Of a DNA stretch of 64,000 nucleotides, positions 1 through 13,300 are shown in pieces; position 1 is the first letter of the stretch; the number at the start of each line of letters is the position of its first letter. The notes beneath the pieces are model-generated. The model worked only from the letters and a program-made list of their open reading frames with translations. It did no database searches and was not told the DNA's origin. A program made the position numbers and the translations under genes. The DNA is from Carya illinoinensis (Eukaryota; Streptophyta; Magnoliopsida; Fagales; Juglandaceae), in contig NC_056765.1 in assembly GCF_018687715.1 (NCBI RefSeq), positions 13,382,001 through 13,446,000 of the forward strand, read 5' to 3'.

Positions 1-129
1 AATGGCAACTCCTGCGTCTAAATCCTAACTCAAAGAACCATGTCAACTCTAACCTTCAATATAAAAGTTTTGCACAACCACCATATATTTTTAATCATCC
101 AACACTTCAATCTCAGACATCTACGCCAC

Positions 130-1374
130 TCATAACACATCCAATATGGTACACTCCAAGGGACTTATACCTTTTATATCAGCCATTGTCCACCCAATGG
201 ACATTTTATGCTTCTTAAGGACATATAGCAATTTATCTTCTTGTTTGTTAGTTAAGTGAGAAGAAATTACCATGGGGAAGGTGCTTTGTGATCCTAAGAA
301 AGCATACTTCAGCTCCAATGGAAGAGGTTTGAGATCCAAAGTTAGGAATTGCTCCTCCAAAGGCTTGAGAGTTGATGTCAAGGGTGGAAGTTGCTCAAAT
401 TTTGGCCTCTATGGTGGTGTAACTTGTTGACCTATTGAGAAAATAAGAGATGAGTCATTAACATTATCAAATATTTTTAAATCTTCTTCAAATTCCTCTA
501 AAGAATCAATAAATTGAAAGTAAGGTGCAGAATTTTCATTAATGAAATTTTCCAACAAATTCACTTCACGAACTTCCTTAACTTCTTGCGGTTGCTTGGA
601 AAGATTGAAAATATTTAGCTCCAAAGTCATATTTCCAAAACTCAACTTTAAAACTCCACTTCTATAATTTATGAGAGCATTAGAAGTGGCCAAGAATGTT
701 TTTCCTAAGATAGCAGGTGCTTGGAAAGTAGAATAAGTAGTCAATTGCATATCAAGTACCACAAAATCTACCAGATAGTAGAATTTGTCTACTTAAACTA
801 AAACATATTCCACAACACCTCTAGGAATCTTAATAGACCTATCGGCCAGCTGCAATGTGATAGAAGTAGATTTCAACTCACCCAACCCAAGCTGAACATA
901 AACATTATAAGGCAATAAGTTCATACTTGAACCTAAGTATAACAATGCTTGGCCTATTTTTGAGCTCCTTATTATGCAAGATATGGTAGAGGATCTTGGG
1001 TCTTTGTATTTGGGAGGAGAGTTGGTTTGGATAATAGCACTAACCTACTTAGTAAGAAAAGTTTTTTTTTGCACATTCAATTTTCTTTTTACGATGCATA
1101 AACCCTTTAAAAATTTAGCATAGGTAGGAACCTGTTGAATAGCATCTAACAATGGTATATAAATCCGAACTTGTTTAAAAATTTCAAGAATTTCAACTTG
1201 ATGCTTGTCTTTGTGCAAAGGGGTTAAACTTTGAGAAAAAGATGTAGGTGTAATGCTTGGAACATTTTCATATTCCAAAGGATCATGTGCCTCATTTTCA
1301 GAAGGAGGTTTAGAAGTATTACTATTCTTTTCTATCCCTTGAGCCGGAATGCTAATCATCTTACTACTTCTCAA
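130..1374 (-). pseudogene. Ty3/Gypsy protease region, decayed
   Basis: Minus-strand remnant of the retropepsin-like aspartic protease part of a Ty3/Gypsy polyprotein, following the gag remnant at 1588-2858. An upstream linker (1045-1374) contains the PLLDAIQQVPTYAKFLK stretch that precedes the protease in this family. The conserved block LATSNALINYRSGVLKLSFG lies at about 640-710. The active-site motif, normally D-L-G-A/S, reads Y-L-G-S near 930-940, so the catalytic Asp appears to be Tyr. An in-frame TAA interrupts the frame near 790. RT, RNase H and integrase would lie left of the window edge. This is a dead fragment; the family call is firm, the lineage (Athila-like) is inferred from the gag style and primer site. 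Confidence 0.75.
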
Positions 1375-1587
1375 GGTTGTAATAGCCTTGACTTACTTGA
1401 TATTTGAATCTCTAGCCACATTTTGAAATTGTTGGTTTTGGCCTTGTGGGTTAGGCTAAGATTGTGCAGGGAACTTCCCTTTCTCTTAAGCACTCAAGGT
1501 TGTGGTCAACCTTATGATTGAACCTTAGATATTAGCAATGGCTTGTGAATTTTGACTATTGATGGCAGCTTGGTTTTGCATGAATTG

Positions 1588-2858
1588 CTAAAAATTGGTG
1601 GACAGCTGCTGGAAGTTGGTGGACAGTTGTTGGAAATTGTCTTCAAGATTCTTTTTCTGAGCTAGGACTGTGTGGTTGGCATATTGAGATGGTCCTGATC
1701 CTCCTGGGGTTGTGTAGGATGCAAATTGTGAATGACCAGCTGTGTTGGGCACAGGTACAACAGCTTGTTCACCCCTCCAACTGAAATTATGGTGATTTCT
1801 CCATCCCGAATTGTAAGTATTGAAATAAGGACCTTGAAAAAGTTTAGCAACCATATTAACATCATTTATTTGATCCAAAAGAACTTTTTTAAAGGCCGGA
1901 ATGGTTGGGCAATCATTAGTTGAATACCCTTGGCCCTCACAAATATTACAGCTCATGGTAATATGAGGTATAGCTTGTAGTTTATTCACTTTCTTCAGTT
2001 CTATAGTTTCTAATTTCGTGGAAATCATAGCCAACCTAGCATTCAAATCATCTACTTCCCTTAGATTATATTTCCCACTCCCTGAAATTGTCCTTGAACT
2101 TTCCAACCTATCTTGAACATCAGATGTATCCCATAATTGTGCATTTTCAGCTAGATAATCAAAATACTTAAAAGCTTCCTCAGGTTCTTTGTTAAAAAAC
2201 TCTCTATTACACATGGTCTTCACAAATTGCCTCCAATTCTCATATCCATGGTGAGGACATGCATTTAAAATGTCTTTGAATCGTTCCCAACAAGGATAAA
2301 ATGTTTCTACATCCTTTTGGCAAAAATTCATGATTTGTCTTTTTAAGGCATTGGTTCTATGCATGGAAAAAAAATTCTTTAAAAATTCAGTTTGCATTTC
2401 TTGCCAAGTCCCAATGGATCTTGGTCTTAAGGAATTCAATCATGTCTTAGCCTTGTCTTTTAAGAAAAATGGAAACAGTTTTAATCTTATGACCTCTTCA
2501 GTGCATGTTCTATCCATGAATGTGGAACACACTTCTTCAAATTCTTTGATATGCAAGTAGGGTTTTCAGATTCTATACCATGAAAGTGTGGTAACATTGA
2601 AATCATACCGGATTTAAAATTAAAAGCATTTGCATTAAGAAGCAAAATAATGCAAGAAGGTGTGCTAGTCCTAACAGACTGAAGATATTCTCTAAGTGTC
2701 ATGTTCTGATTTACCATTTCCCTATCATGATGCTCATTTTTAGCCATGATGCTAGGAATGTCAGATGATGATTCAAGAGAAGGTGATGCAGAGTTAAAAG
2801 ATGTTAATGATTTTGTCTTAAACAGTCGAGATGTGTGGTCTCTAGTCCAATCGGTCAT
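1588..2858 (-). pseudogene. Ty3/Gypsy gag, frameshifted
   Basis: Gag (capsid/nucleocapsid) of the same minus-strand Gypsy element. The N-terminal part (2487-2858) starts MTDWTRD and carries the plant Gypsy gag block TLREYLQSVRTSTPSC. The capsid domain (about 1950-2439, retrotransposon gag family) is in another frame, so at least one frameshift separates the two. A zinc-knuckle-like motif, CNICEGQGYSTNDC near 1920-1960, has Tyr where the family has the zinc-binding His. The C-terminal part has the usual NTYNSGWRNHHNFSW stretch and ends in a short Q/F-rich repeat. Gag would form the virus-like particle; this copy cannot be translated whole. Confidence 0.8.
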
Positions 2859-3001
2859 ACAAACAAGATCAAAAAATAAAAATAATGAAAAATAAACAAA
2901 GGAAAGAGAAAAAGATCAGATATCACCCAGGCTGTGAAGAGGTTCATAGCTCCACAAACATTCTCTCAGCAATAAAGGAATGCTCTGATAAGCACCAGTT
3001 G

Positions 3002-3019
3002 TCCCTGGCAATAGCGCCA
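3002..3019 (-). other. Primer-binding site, tRNA-Asp type
   Basis: On the minus strand, 18 bases starting TGGCGC and ending CAGGGA lie just upstream of the gag remnant. They match the complement of the plant tRNA-Asp 3' end except at three positions, all C/G to T/A transitions. This is the primer site expected of Athila-like Gypsy elements. The LTR should begin at about 3026, where the plus strand reads TGACTCAATC. Confidence 0.6.
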
Positions 3020-3025
3020 AAAACT

Positions 3026-3442
3026 TGACTCAATCTCAAATATGCTTCCAAGTGCAAAAGTGTCGAGAATAAGTCTATGATCAAATTCCTCCGGGACAAA
3101 GGGTTATCAAAGCATTTGTGAGATTTTTGTTGTAAAAAAATATGTCGACTACGGGAGATGAAAATAAGAAAATTGAAATGCAATGTGAAAAGTATTGAAG
3201 ATGAGTTTAGAAAAAAAAAAGTATGAATTCAATTTCTACAAAAATTTAGTCAAAGCTGGAATTAAATTTTTTAATAAAAAAAAATTAACAAACACTTAGG
3301 TTGGGTTTGAGACTCTCTTTGTCTTAGATCCTATATAATTTTCTCGATTAACAATCCGATCAAGGCATTGATAAACGAAGGATAAAAAAAAGGTTATGCT
3401 CAGGCTTTTACAATATTTCTCTAAGGGATTCACTACTTTACT
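3026..3442 (-). repeat. Part of the Gypsy 5' LTR, split by hAT element
   Basis: Sequence next to the primer-binding site is expected to be the 5' LTR of the minus-strand Gypsy element. It is interrupted at 3443 by a hAT insertion and resumes at 5938. The outer LTR end was not found; it may lie anywhere up to about 7.1 kb. The second LTR is outside the window, so the LTR could not be checked by self-comparison. Confidence 0.45.
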
Positions 3443-5625
3443 TAGGACTGTTCATCTGGGTTCCAACCCGGAAATCCGGGTATACTCGGACCACAACCCG
3501 GATCTAAAATCCGGGCCAGAACCCAAACCGGATTAATCCGGGTAATACATGGGCCGAAAACCGGATGAATCCGGGTTTTTAAAAACCTGGATTCCGGGTT
3601 CTGGGTTTGAACCCAGTTTTTTTTTTTAACGCGTCTGTGTGTTATTATTTATTTTTCCGAAAAATACGTTTATAAAAAATCCTATATTTTATTACAACTT
3701 TTTGAAGAAATAATGTTGAAAAGAAAAAAATATTTATTATATGACTCTCTATATATTTATCATTCTCCATAATGATAAAAAATATCAAAATGAAAAACTA
3801 AATTTATGTTAACAATAGCTAAGGCTATAAATAACTAATGAACTTTATAACTAAATGCATGTAAAACAAAAAAAAAAAAAAAAAAATCCACTACATATTA
3901 CATTGTCTGAACTAATTTGCTTAGACCAATACAAAATTCATCCATTGTTTTAATCAAACACCAATACACAACAATGGACATGAACTAATTTACTACATCA
4001 TCGTGGAAGGACTTTGATTTTCTATCATCGTGAAAATAGTCCCATTTTGTTGCTATCCACCTGCAGTTCATCAAAAGAAAAAGAAAAACAAACCACCACT
4101 TTTGATATGATTAGTAGAAAGGTTTAAAAAGTTATAACCACAGAATGTAAAAATGCAAACAGAGATCATTTACTACCACAAAGGTATAATTGAACTGATT
4201 CTATGATCATGTTGAACAATATTACTGGTGGGATTAGACCTTTTTCTATCATAAATGAATCTTAAAGGTAGCAAATCCAGCTCCTATAGGCTGCCATTTT
4301 TACCTTTTCAAGTATCCTACAGGTGAGGATTAGTGTATTTCCTAATCAAGTATATAATGGTGGGAAAGAGTAAGAGAAGGATCTCCAACAAGGCAGGAGC
4401 CAAGAAAGCACAAACTGCTACAGTGGAGAAACATATACTTCTGCTTACAGACTTTTAAAATAGAGTCTGTAATAAAATACAGTGAAGAAGCATCTAAAAA
4501 GTCTGGTCCAAAACCCAACCCAATAAAAAAGAGTTATAATTTGACATATGTTTTCTCTGGTATACATAACTACTTATACTTCTTAATTAAGCATGCATCT
4601 TATATATATTCTAAGCGCCTTATACATCCGTCCCTTGATCATATATCTATCTACTGGAATTTATAATAATGAAAGCAATATATAATAAAGTACCTCTTTA
4701 AGTAGAAAATTCTCAAATTCATTTGATTTTATATACACTGTAATATCAGTTTTATCCTCTAACTCCTTGCAGAAAAAATGAGAGAGATTTCCACATGACA
4801 AAGAAAATAAAAAACAAACCTAATACTATAATGGGCAAAAGGAGGTGAGTGCATGCAGAAGGAAATTTGGAAATACTGTAACTACCAAAAATTACAGTCA
4901 CAATATTTATTCGATCGAGTTAATAACATGCATGACAAAAAAAAATAGAAAACAGAATCCAAACAATGAGCTGATAAAATTATAACTCAAGTGTCTCAGA
5001 AATCACTATCAAGCCGGCAAATTTCAGCCTTTGGCTCGAGGGATTCCATATCCTACACCCTCTTAGATGCCACAAAGCAGGCAACATTCCTAAATGCATT
5101 TGACAGAGGAGGATTTAAATCATATACAAAAACACAACATTCGGCCCCTCTATTACAAAATCATCACAGATCTCTAAAGATGATATACTTTATACTCATT
5201 TTCAACAAAAAAAGAAAAAAAAAAATCCAAATCAATCAAAATAACGACATATACTTTATACATGTTTAACAAAATAACAAAAGAAATCCAGATCTACCAA
5301 AGGTTCTTCCCCTTTTCATTTTCTACACAAATGTTACGAATAAATTTTTTTTTCCTGGTTCAAAGAGTTCGATTCCTACCTTTTTCTTATCGTAATAAAA
5401 TAGACCCAAATCTAAAACATACCCAAATCACAGAGAACAAATCTTGAGGTCGAGGATGATAGCGAGTTGGCGACGACGATGATGGGTCATGGGATGACGG
5501 GGTTTCTTCGATCGACATTGAGGGAGGGAGGCTAGGGTTTCTTCGATCGGCACTGAGGGAGGAAAGGAGGGCTATCTTTCCTTCGATCGGCCGACAATGA
5601 GGGAGGGAGGCTAGGGTTTCTTCGG

Positions 5626-5685
<60 letters not shown>

Positions 5686-5929
5686 GCAGAATGACCTAGA
5701 GGGATGAGAGAAAGGCGTCGGGCGATAGATGATGGGTAGGGTTTCATTTTCTACTTTATACGAACTCGGTACCCGGTGTTTTAAAAGGAAACCCGCTGTT
5801 CATACCGGATCCGGATCACATATACCCAGTTTTCATAATATGGGTTTCAGTTCGGATTTAATCCGGGCCAGAACCCGTAACCGGAAATTCGGTTATCCGG
5901 TTAAAACCCGGCTCATATGAACACCCCTA
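3443..5929. mobile_element. Non-autonomous hAT element, 2,487 bp, perfect TSD
   Basis: The ends are TAGGACTGTTCAT (left) and, on the other strand, TAGGGGTGTTCAT (right), matching at 11 of 13 bases. The 8-bp sequence ACTTTACT is directly repeated at 3435-3442 and 5930-5937. An 8-bp TSD and this type of terminal inverted repeat fit the hAT superfamily. Both subterminal regions (3450-3610 and 5760-5915) are dense in CCGG/ACCCGG words in both orientations, as expected of transposase-binding repeats. No transposase frame is present, so it must have moved with a helper. The interior contains GATCGG/GAGGGAGG/GCTAGGGTTTC repeats (5500-5625) and a GA microsatellite, and may include captured host sequence that I cannot identify. 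Confidence 0.85.
5629..5678. repeat. (GA)n microsatellite
   Basis: About 25 uninterrupted GA units inside the right half of the hAT element. The long Leu/Ser frame read through it on the minus strand is a by-product of the repeat, not a gene. Confidence 0.95.
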
Positions 5930-5937
5930 ACTTTACT

Positions 5938-7080
5938 AACCAAACACACATTTACAATCAATTGAGAGAAGTCTTGATAATTTTCAAGCTTTTATTATAT
6001 CTTATGTCAACAACAAATCAAGAGTAAGAGCTGCAATCTATTTTCACTTCAAATCCAACTAGTACTATAGTGAAATCAACATTTATCAATAAAATATTGT
6101 ATTAAATTAGAATCCAAAACAAATCCAATTTCATTCCACAACCCAAATTTTAGAAATTAACTACACATACTATTTCTAGCAGTAAAAATAAATATAAGTA
6201 AAGTCATCACTGCTGAAAACATCCAAATCTCCAAAATGAAGAGTCTAAAAATGAGATACTACTGCCAAACGGCGGAAGCCAAAAATAAAATAAATTGGAG
6301 CAAAACCCGAAGACGAAGCCGCCGCACAGGAAATACAGAAAAATGAAAGAAGAAACCCATAATAAAAATGAAGAAGCCGACTTGACGGAAATTAAAAGAA
6401 GGGTCTTAAGAGAAATAAAATGAAAAGCAATCAACAACACTGTCCAACCAATCGAAAATAAAATAGACCAAATAAAAACCAAGAAGGAACTAAGATGAAG
6501 CAGCTCAACGAACCAAAAATGCAAACTAACGCTGTCCCAAAACGAAACTGAATCTGCAAACTAAAACTAAGGAAAAGAAAGCAAATGATGAAGAACACTA
6601 CCGGTAAAACGAAAACCTCAAAGAAAAGTAAAACCAAGAAGCGTCTAAGCAAATAAAATGAACGGGAAAAAAAGGAAACTCACCAAGCGAACGAAAAAAA
6701 CAAGTCAAACCAGAAAAATAAAATGCCGAAGAAGAACATCTAACCCCCAAGAAAAAATAAAAGCAACAGAATATAATGATGAGGACGAACGCCCCCAGCA
6801 GTCCAAACGTAAAAACTCGGAAGAAAAAAAAAAACAAGAGAGTCCCGTGTACAAACGAAACCAAGACTAAAAAAAGAACTAGTAGAAAACACTGCCCAGT
6901 ACAGGAAAAAAATCCAGGAAAAAAAAATGAAAATTGTCGCGCCTTTCCCCTCTGCGTTTTGCCCCTGCTTCACGCCTGTACCAGTTCTTCCAGCAGCACG
7001 AGACTTGCTCTCTATTTTAGTTGTCTTTTTGTTCCAGTCCGTAGCACGTAAAACGTGTCCTTGATGCTGCAGTTCATTTT
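5938..7080. other. No gene; probable continuation of the Gypsy LTR
   Basis: Between the hAT element and about 7.1 kb there is no convincing gene. The A-rich plus strand (6200-6900) opens several overlapping frames with compositional bias (F/L-rich on minus, K/R-rich on plus) and no recognisable domain. Its position suggests the rest of the interrupted Gypsy LTR, but no end or TSD was found. Confidence 0.4.
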
Positions 7081-7499
7081 ATTTTTTTTTTAATTTTCCT
7101 TTTAGAGGCCGTGCTTTGCCATCAATTAAAATCATTCTTCACCCAGCTTTTCAAGAATACCTCCTGTACAGCTCATGTGTTCTCTTTTTTTTTTTTTTTA
7201 ATAGCACCTTGCAACATAGAAATAAGATATGAAAGGAGTAAAATTAAAGGATGTAAAACCACTATATTATAAATTTTTTTAAGCACAAAATATTAGAATT
7301 TATTAATTGACTTAAGTATCATAATTTACTGCATAATTAAATACTTAAATAATTTTTAGTTAAATAATATATTCACTTTAGTAACTTAATCATGCAGTTT
7401 AGAACTTCATCACCTGTATCTACAATCCATTCAGAAAATGAGTAAGCAACAAAAATATGTGAACAAACATAAGTAATAAAAGAGATGTGTTTAGGGGAT

Positions 7500-8226
7500 A
7501 TCTTCTTTGCTCAGTGCACTCACTAGCAAAGTGTCCCACTTTTTCACAGTTATAACACTTCAATTTGGACTTGTCCTTGCCAGCACGCTTGTCTTTGTGG
7601 TGCTTTGCTACTTCCATCCCTTGGGCCAAGACTATATGCCGCTCCAATAAATCTCCCACGTTGCTTGCGCTTAGGCCTGAATGCCTAGGGCTTTCCAGCT
7701 TGGGCAACAAGTAGAATATTATAGTACACATTTATACGCTCCACCTCTAACTCTAAATGGCGAGATATATTAGCAAAAATCTTAATATTCTCACTGTGTG
7801 TCAAAACAAGTTTCATTTGCCCAAAGTAGACTCGAGCAAAGATCGTATCATAGTGGTAACTTGCTGTTCATCAGTGAGATTATTGCCAGCAGCCTTTAGA
7901 TCAAGAATTATAGGTGATTTTCAACTGGCTCCACATATCTTGGACAGTTAGGCAATTCTCAAACTCTCCAATAAGATTATTGTGCATGCAACTAAGCATG
8001 ATAAAGCGCGCACACCAATCTTTCTTTACCCAAGTCTGATAGACTTTCAAATCAAAACAATGTTGGGAAGTATTTCCTTCAGCAGGTTCTATCATAAGGT
8101 GAGAGAGTTTTCAAGGACCTCTTGTTCATTAAGCAAATATTAGATTTTTCTATGTCACATGTCGTAGTTGGTCGCATCCAATTTCTCTCCTTTAATAATG
8201 TCAGCAACTAAGTTCTTAATGGCCAT
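7500..8226 (-). pseudogene. Ty1/copia gag fragment, decayed
   Basis: Minus-strand copia Gag remnant. A start-like Met lies at 8226, followed by the N-terminal block LDATNYDM (about 8165-8190), which is interrupted by stop codons where the family has Trp and Gln. Next comes the capsid block around 7901-8095, with SCMHNNLIGEFENC, and then an intact zinc knuckle CYNCEKVGHFASEC (CX2CX4HX4C) near 7515-7560. Several stops and frame changes separate the blocks. No protease, integrase or RT follows on the left, and no LTRs were seen, so this is an isolated, old fragment. Confidence 0.75.
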
Positions 8227-10379
8227 TATCACTACATTCATTATGCAATATTGATATTAGCACATATTTAATTTTATTCCAAAATCTAACTAGACCATGG
8301 AATTCCTTCCTAAATAGGGAAATCAAAAATTTCTTAAAAAAAAAACTAGTAATCATCTCCCACTATATAAGTCAAAATATTATATCTAATTAATCTTAAA
8401 TAAAAGTTATAGAAGGATTTGGAAAAAAAAAAAAAAAAAAAAAAACCCCAAAACTCATGCACATATACTCCATTCATCAATTATGAAAAATCTATAATCA
8501 TTGCGCATAGGCTCCACCCAAAGCCTCATAGGTAATTTGGTGCATCATGTTAAGGTGACCTTAAAATATATTGATAAACGTGAAACACATACCTTTACAT
8601 GGCTTCAATAATAAAATTACCTTCCTAATATTACATTTTCAAAGAAAATCCTACTACAAATTTTCTAGGAAACAATAAATAAATAGGAATGTCACATCAT
8701 CAATATACTTTTATAAGGTACACCTTATCCATTCACATTAAAAAATACATACATTACACATGAGCCCAACAAATTACCAATGTCAACTCTATCCATTTTT
8801 ATAAAAATACTAATGAACTCAAGCATTCAATCATAGTAGTATGCATTATGGTTTAATAGGTTCTCAAATCTAGGGACACATTCAATATAGATATGCATTT
8901 AATAATAATCCAATAGATATATCAACAACTAATCTATATAAATATTCACCATAACACAGAAAAATTAGACTTGAGAAAGTATGACAAATGTCCCAAAAAT
9001 ATTTTTTTTAAGAAATTTAAAATTATTTTTTGGCTCTTTGTTTCAACCAAAAAACATATGAATCAACTTCAGACACCAACACATGATCACACATGCTAGA
9101 TTTGTTAAACAATGGCATCGGAAGCCTCTGCACGCACCCCCACGCACCACCTACGCGTGTAGGCTTCGTTTTTGCTCTAGAGGATGTTTTGCCTCTACTT
9201 AACTCGCCTCGACGGAGAGTGTATATCACCTCCTCCGTGTACGGTGTTTTCAGATTTCTAAACATAAAGTTCAATCATCTTAATTTGTATGTGTGTTGGT
9301 AAAGTAATTAAAAATGCAGCCAAGCGAATGGGTGGCCTACACTCTCTCTTACCAAGAGTGGGACTGGAAAAAAAAAAAAAAAAAAAAAACACTTTCATCG
9401 TCTTCTTCCTCAAGTCAAAATTCTGGTTTTTTCCAATTTTGAGCACTCATGTTCAATTGATCATAACTTACTCATACAAAGTCTGAATTACGCATATGAT
9501 ATGTCAAATTAAAGCTTATGAACCACGCTCTCTAACTATATAAAATTTATTACCAAAATATAAGATTTGGTTGATTAAAAAAGGACTCAAAGTCACGGTC
9601 TTAACATGAACTTCAAAACTAGGATTTCGGATTTCTTCTTCTATATGCAAGAAACTTCACCAAATTTAAGAGAATGTTTCCGACATTATAAGGAACATTT
9701 TCATGTAAATAATTCAATTTTAAACATGTCATACCATAGCCTCTAATGAAAAATTCAAAACACAAATAATTATAGCATATCATCAATTACATGCTTTTAA
9801 ATTCATGTCAAAGCATCAAATAACATGTAATCATATTCATATGGGCAAAATTCCCACAAGGTCGGATCTTTGCTCATTTTATGGCCCACATCACTTTGTT
9901 ATTTGCACTTCTACATCACTTAGGAGGCTACTAGATTCTCCTAAAAAATTTCATACTTCAAGATCAAGAGATTTATATGGTTTCTCTAAGAAAAAGAAGA
10001 GAGAGAGATAGGAGAGTTCTTATCTTTTTCTAGACTTTTTCACACACAATTAATGTACATACTCTTATTTAAAAGAGTTTTTACACCTGAAAGTTAATTA
10101 ACTGCCCTAAATATGTAGAAGTTAAATAATCTCCGTAGAGTTGTGATAGTAGTGGCAAGTTAACAAATAACTTCCCCACCCATGTGGACATAACTTGGTC
10201 ATGGGATTTACCCCTTACCAATAGTAGGAAACAGACCAACTCCATCGCAAAGAAATAAGTTGAGAAATAACAAGCAAAGGCTTTGTAGCTTTGGTCCGGT
10301 GCAGCTAAAATTAAGCAGACCAAGTAACACGAGTGTGGAGTGGGCTTATACCTACAACATGGAGTGGGCAATGGAGTGT
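8227..10379. other. No gene recognised; A-tracts at 8423 and 9368
   Basis: AT-rich sequence without a supported gene. Two long A-tracts, 8423-8445 and 9368-9389, could be retroposon tails, but I could not define 5' ends or TSDs. The interval 9100-9250 is locally GC-richer with short open frames on both strands and no domain I recognise. Confidence 0.5.
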
Positions 10380-10384
10380 GGAGG

Positions 10385-13300
10385 TGTAACAGCCCGCTAG
10401 AAATTCAATTGTGAAATTTCTATTACCTTTAGGAACCTCGTGAAAAACTTATGGGGTTTTCACGAATCCATTAATCATATAGGTTTTTGTCTAACTACAT
10501 AGTTAGTGTTATTATTTACTATGGTATCAGAAGTATGTTTTTGATTATTGGAGATAGTTAGAAGTGTCAAAATGTATTATGGTTTGTGCCATTAGACTAG
10601 GAGGGTTATTTAAAGTCTTATGGCGCAATAACATTTTTTCATATTTTCGGACAAAACGTCTGTTCAAAACTGTAGATATTATTGGATAAAAAGAAATATC
10701 TTGAGGTAATTTTCATGAATATTATTGGGTAAAAATATTTTGAGTTGATTTTTATAGATATTATTAGATAAAAATATCTTAAGTTGATTTTTTTGTAAAT
10801 ACTATTGGATAGAATATTATGAGATAATCTTTTATAGATATTTTGGGTAGGAGAAAACTACACTCAACTCCAGCCTCATCTCTTCCATATCTCATCCATA
10901 AGTATCTTCAGCCACCTCTCCCCATGAAATTATCTTCATTTACACTTTCCATTGAAAGAATATCAAACACTCTCTCTCAGACAGCTTTTAGGAAGTCTTT
11001 TGCACACCCATTTCGAAGCTTTTGTAAGTATTTTATCATAAAGTCTCCTTCATATAAGTTGTTCCTTTTTTAGTCTAGTTTACGTGGATATCTTATTTGT
11101 CCCATTTGAAGATCATTTGGTCAGTTAAATATTGTATAAACTATAGAAAGGTCATTCTGGGAGATAAACTGGAGAATATGTTATAGTTTGGAGTTTTTGA
11201 CCAAGCTAATGGATAGATATTGGTCCAAAATTTTTATGGAGTATTGTTAACATGTGTATATGATTATTGGTTGAGGATTTTTGCATGATTAAAGGTTTTG
11301 ATGAAAGATTTTCTTAGATTTAGAAACTTAGAAACTGGAAGAGGAAAAACAGTTTCTGTTTTGAGAAAGTTTAACTCTTTGGTGGTCTAAACCTATTCCA
11401 ATGACTTTGATAATTTTATTGGAGGATCCTAAACATCTTATATACATGTTATATTATTATTTTGAAAATATTTGATATTAGTTTCAAAGATATGAAATTT
11501 TATGCAAAGAGATATTCAAATAAACCAAAGTGTGGATATTCTTAGCTAAATTTATGTTTTGATTACTTTCTAACCATGCGATCTTGAATTAGAAGCTTAT
11601 ATATATTTTAGGACATCTTTTTAAACCATGTGATGGTTTGGTTTGAAAATCATATATTTATAAGTCATAGATCAAGAGATTTATCAAAACTAGTTGAGGA
11701 AAAAGTTTCTGTTTTTGGACTAAGTGTAAAACCAAAATCTCCAAATATTATTTTGTGATTTTGGTGATTTTAGTTTGATGATTTAAAGCATGGTTGATGT
11801 TAGGATGATATTATGAATATGTTAGAAGTAAGATTTGATTTTTGAAATTCTTGGAGATGTTTTGATTTAAGGTCAAAACTTGTGATTCAAGTGCTTGAAT
11901 TTTTTTACAAAAAAGTTTGGTGTTAATGATTAGCTTTTTCTAAATGGATGTTTTAAGTATGGTTTTGAACTTAGAATTGGAAGATGTTTGTTGCAAAATT
12001 TTGGTTTAAGCATGAGTTTTGAAGTTGGAAGGAATTGCAACAAAAATCAAGGGAAATGGCCTATGGATGTTTCGGTCATAGTGTGTTCTTCATAGTTGTG
12101 TTTTGTTTTAAATTTTTCTGAGTTGATATTTAAGTTTAGGACAAAATTTATATGAGGAATGTAAATTTTGGAAACTTTTGGAGTTAGTATGCAAAATCCT
12201 TAAATTATGGGTAAAACGGTCATTTTCCCACATGTAGAGAGTAAAATGAAAATTTTACTCTTTAAGTTAGTATTTTTCATATTTTAAATTATTAGTGATT
12301 TAGTTCTAACTTTTAGAATCACTAATTACAGTTCCTCGTGGTCGCACTTGAAGTTTTATAAGAAACGCGGAGATCGAGGTAAGTTAGCTTTTAACTTACT
12401 AGCAGTCTACTGTGTATGTGTGCTAAATAAAGGAACTACAGTGTATGTATGTGTGTTATCATATATGTCATGCCAAGTTATCACGTAATTTTCTATTATA
12501 CAGAATTTATTCTGTCATCAATTTTTATCTGTTACATAATATATTCTATCATATATTACTGTACCTTACAAGTACGTCATGCTAAGTATGTCATCTATTA
12601 CATGTATGTCAAGTCATGTAATATTCACTGTTGCAAATATGTCATGTTAAATATGTTATCTATTATATGTTATATCATGTTACGAAATATTTCTATCTCA
12701 AGTTGGTCATGTATTTCAAGTTATATTCAAGTCAGTTATGTTACGTCAGGGCTTCAGTCATTTCGTATTCCAGTCACGTTTCATCTTGATTACTTATGTA
12801 TGGGGTCACAGCAATTGTGACGCATACACTACGTGAGACACAGCAATTGTGACACGTAGAATACATGGGGCCACAACAACTGTGGAGTATGTATTTAAGC
12901 AGTTAAAGAATAAGTTTCCGTAGAATACATGGAGCCACAACAACTGTGAAGTATGTATTTACACGTAGAATACATGGGGCCACAACAACTGTGGAGTATG
13001 TATTTACACGTAGAATACATGGGGCCACAACAACTGTGAAGTATGTATTTTTCATGTTAAGTCAAGTTTGTGTAGAATACATGGGGTCACAACAACTGTG
13101 GAGTATGTATTTACACGTAGAATACATGGGGCCACAACAACTGTGGAGTATGTATTTTTCATGTTAAGTCAAGTTTCAGATCAAGTTCATATCAAGTCAA
13201 GTTCAGTTCATGTTTCAATTTAAGTTATGTCAATTATGTTATGTTGTACGCCAAGTTATGCTTTAATTAATTATGAATTTGATTATGCATTTATGCTTTT

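Noticed and set aside
6207..6973. Several hydrophobic minus-strand frames resembling membrane proteins
   Set aside because: All follow from A-rich plus-strand composition (Phe/Leu bias), overlap one another and show no conserved motif.
9290..9389. Possible SINE ending in an A-tract
   Set aside because: No A/B-box promoter, 5' end or TSD could be defined.
10081..10371. 96-aa minus-strand frame with a Cys-rich start
   Set aside because: No domain or start context, and repeat-dense surroundings; most likely chance.
12946..13167. Repetitive 73-aa frame with YVFTRRIHGATTT units
   Set aside because: A by-product of the 45-bp minisatellite in the solo LTR, whose unit length is a multiple of three.
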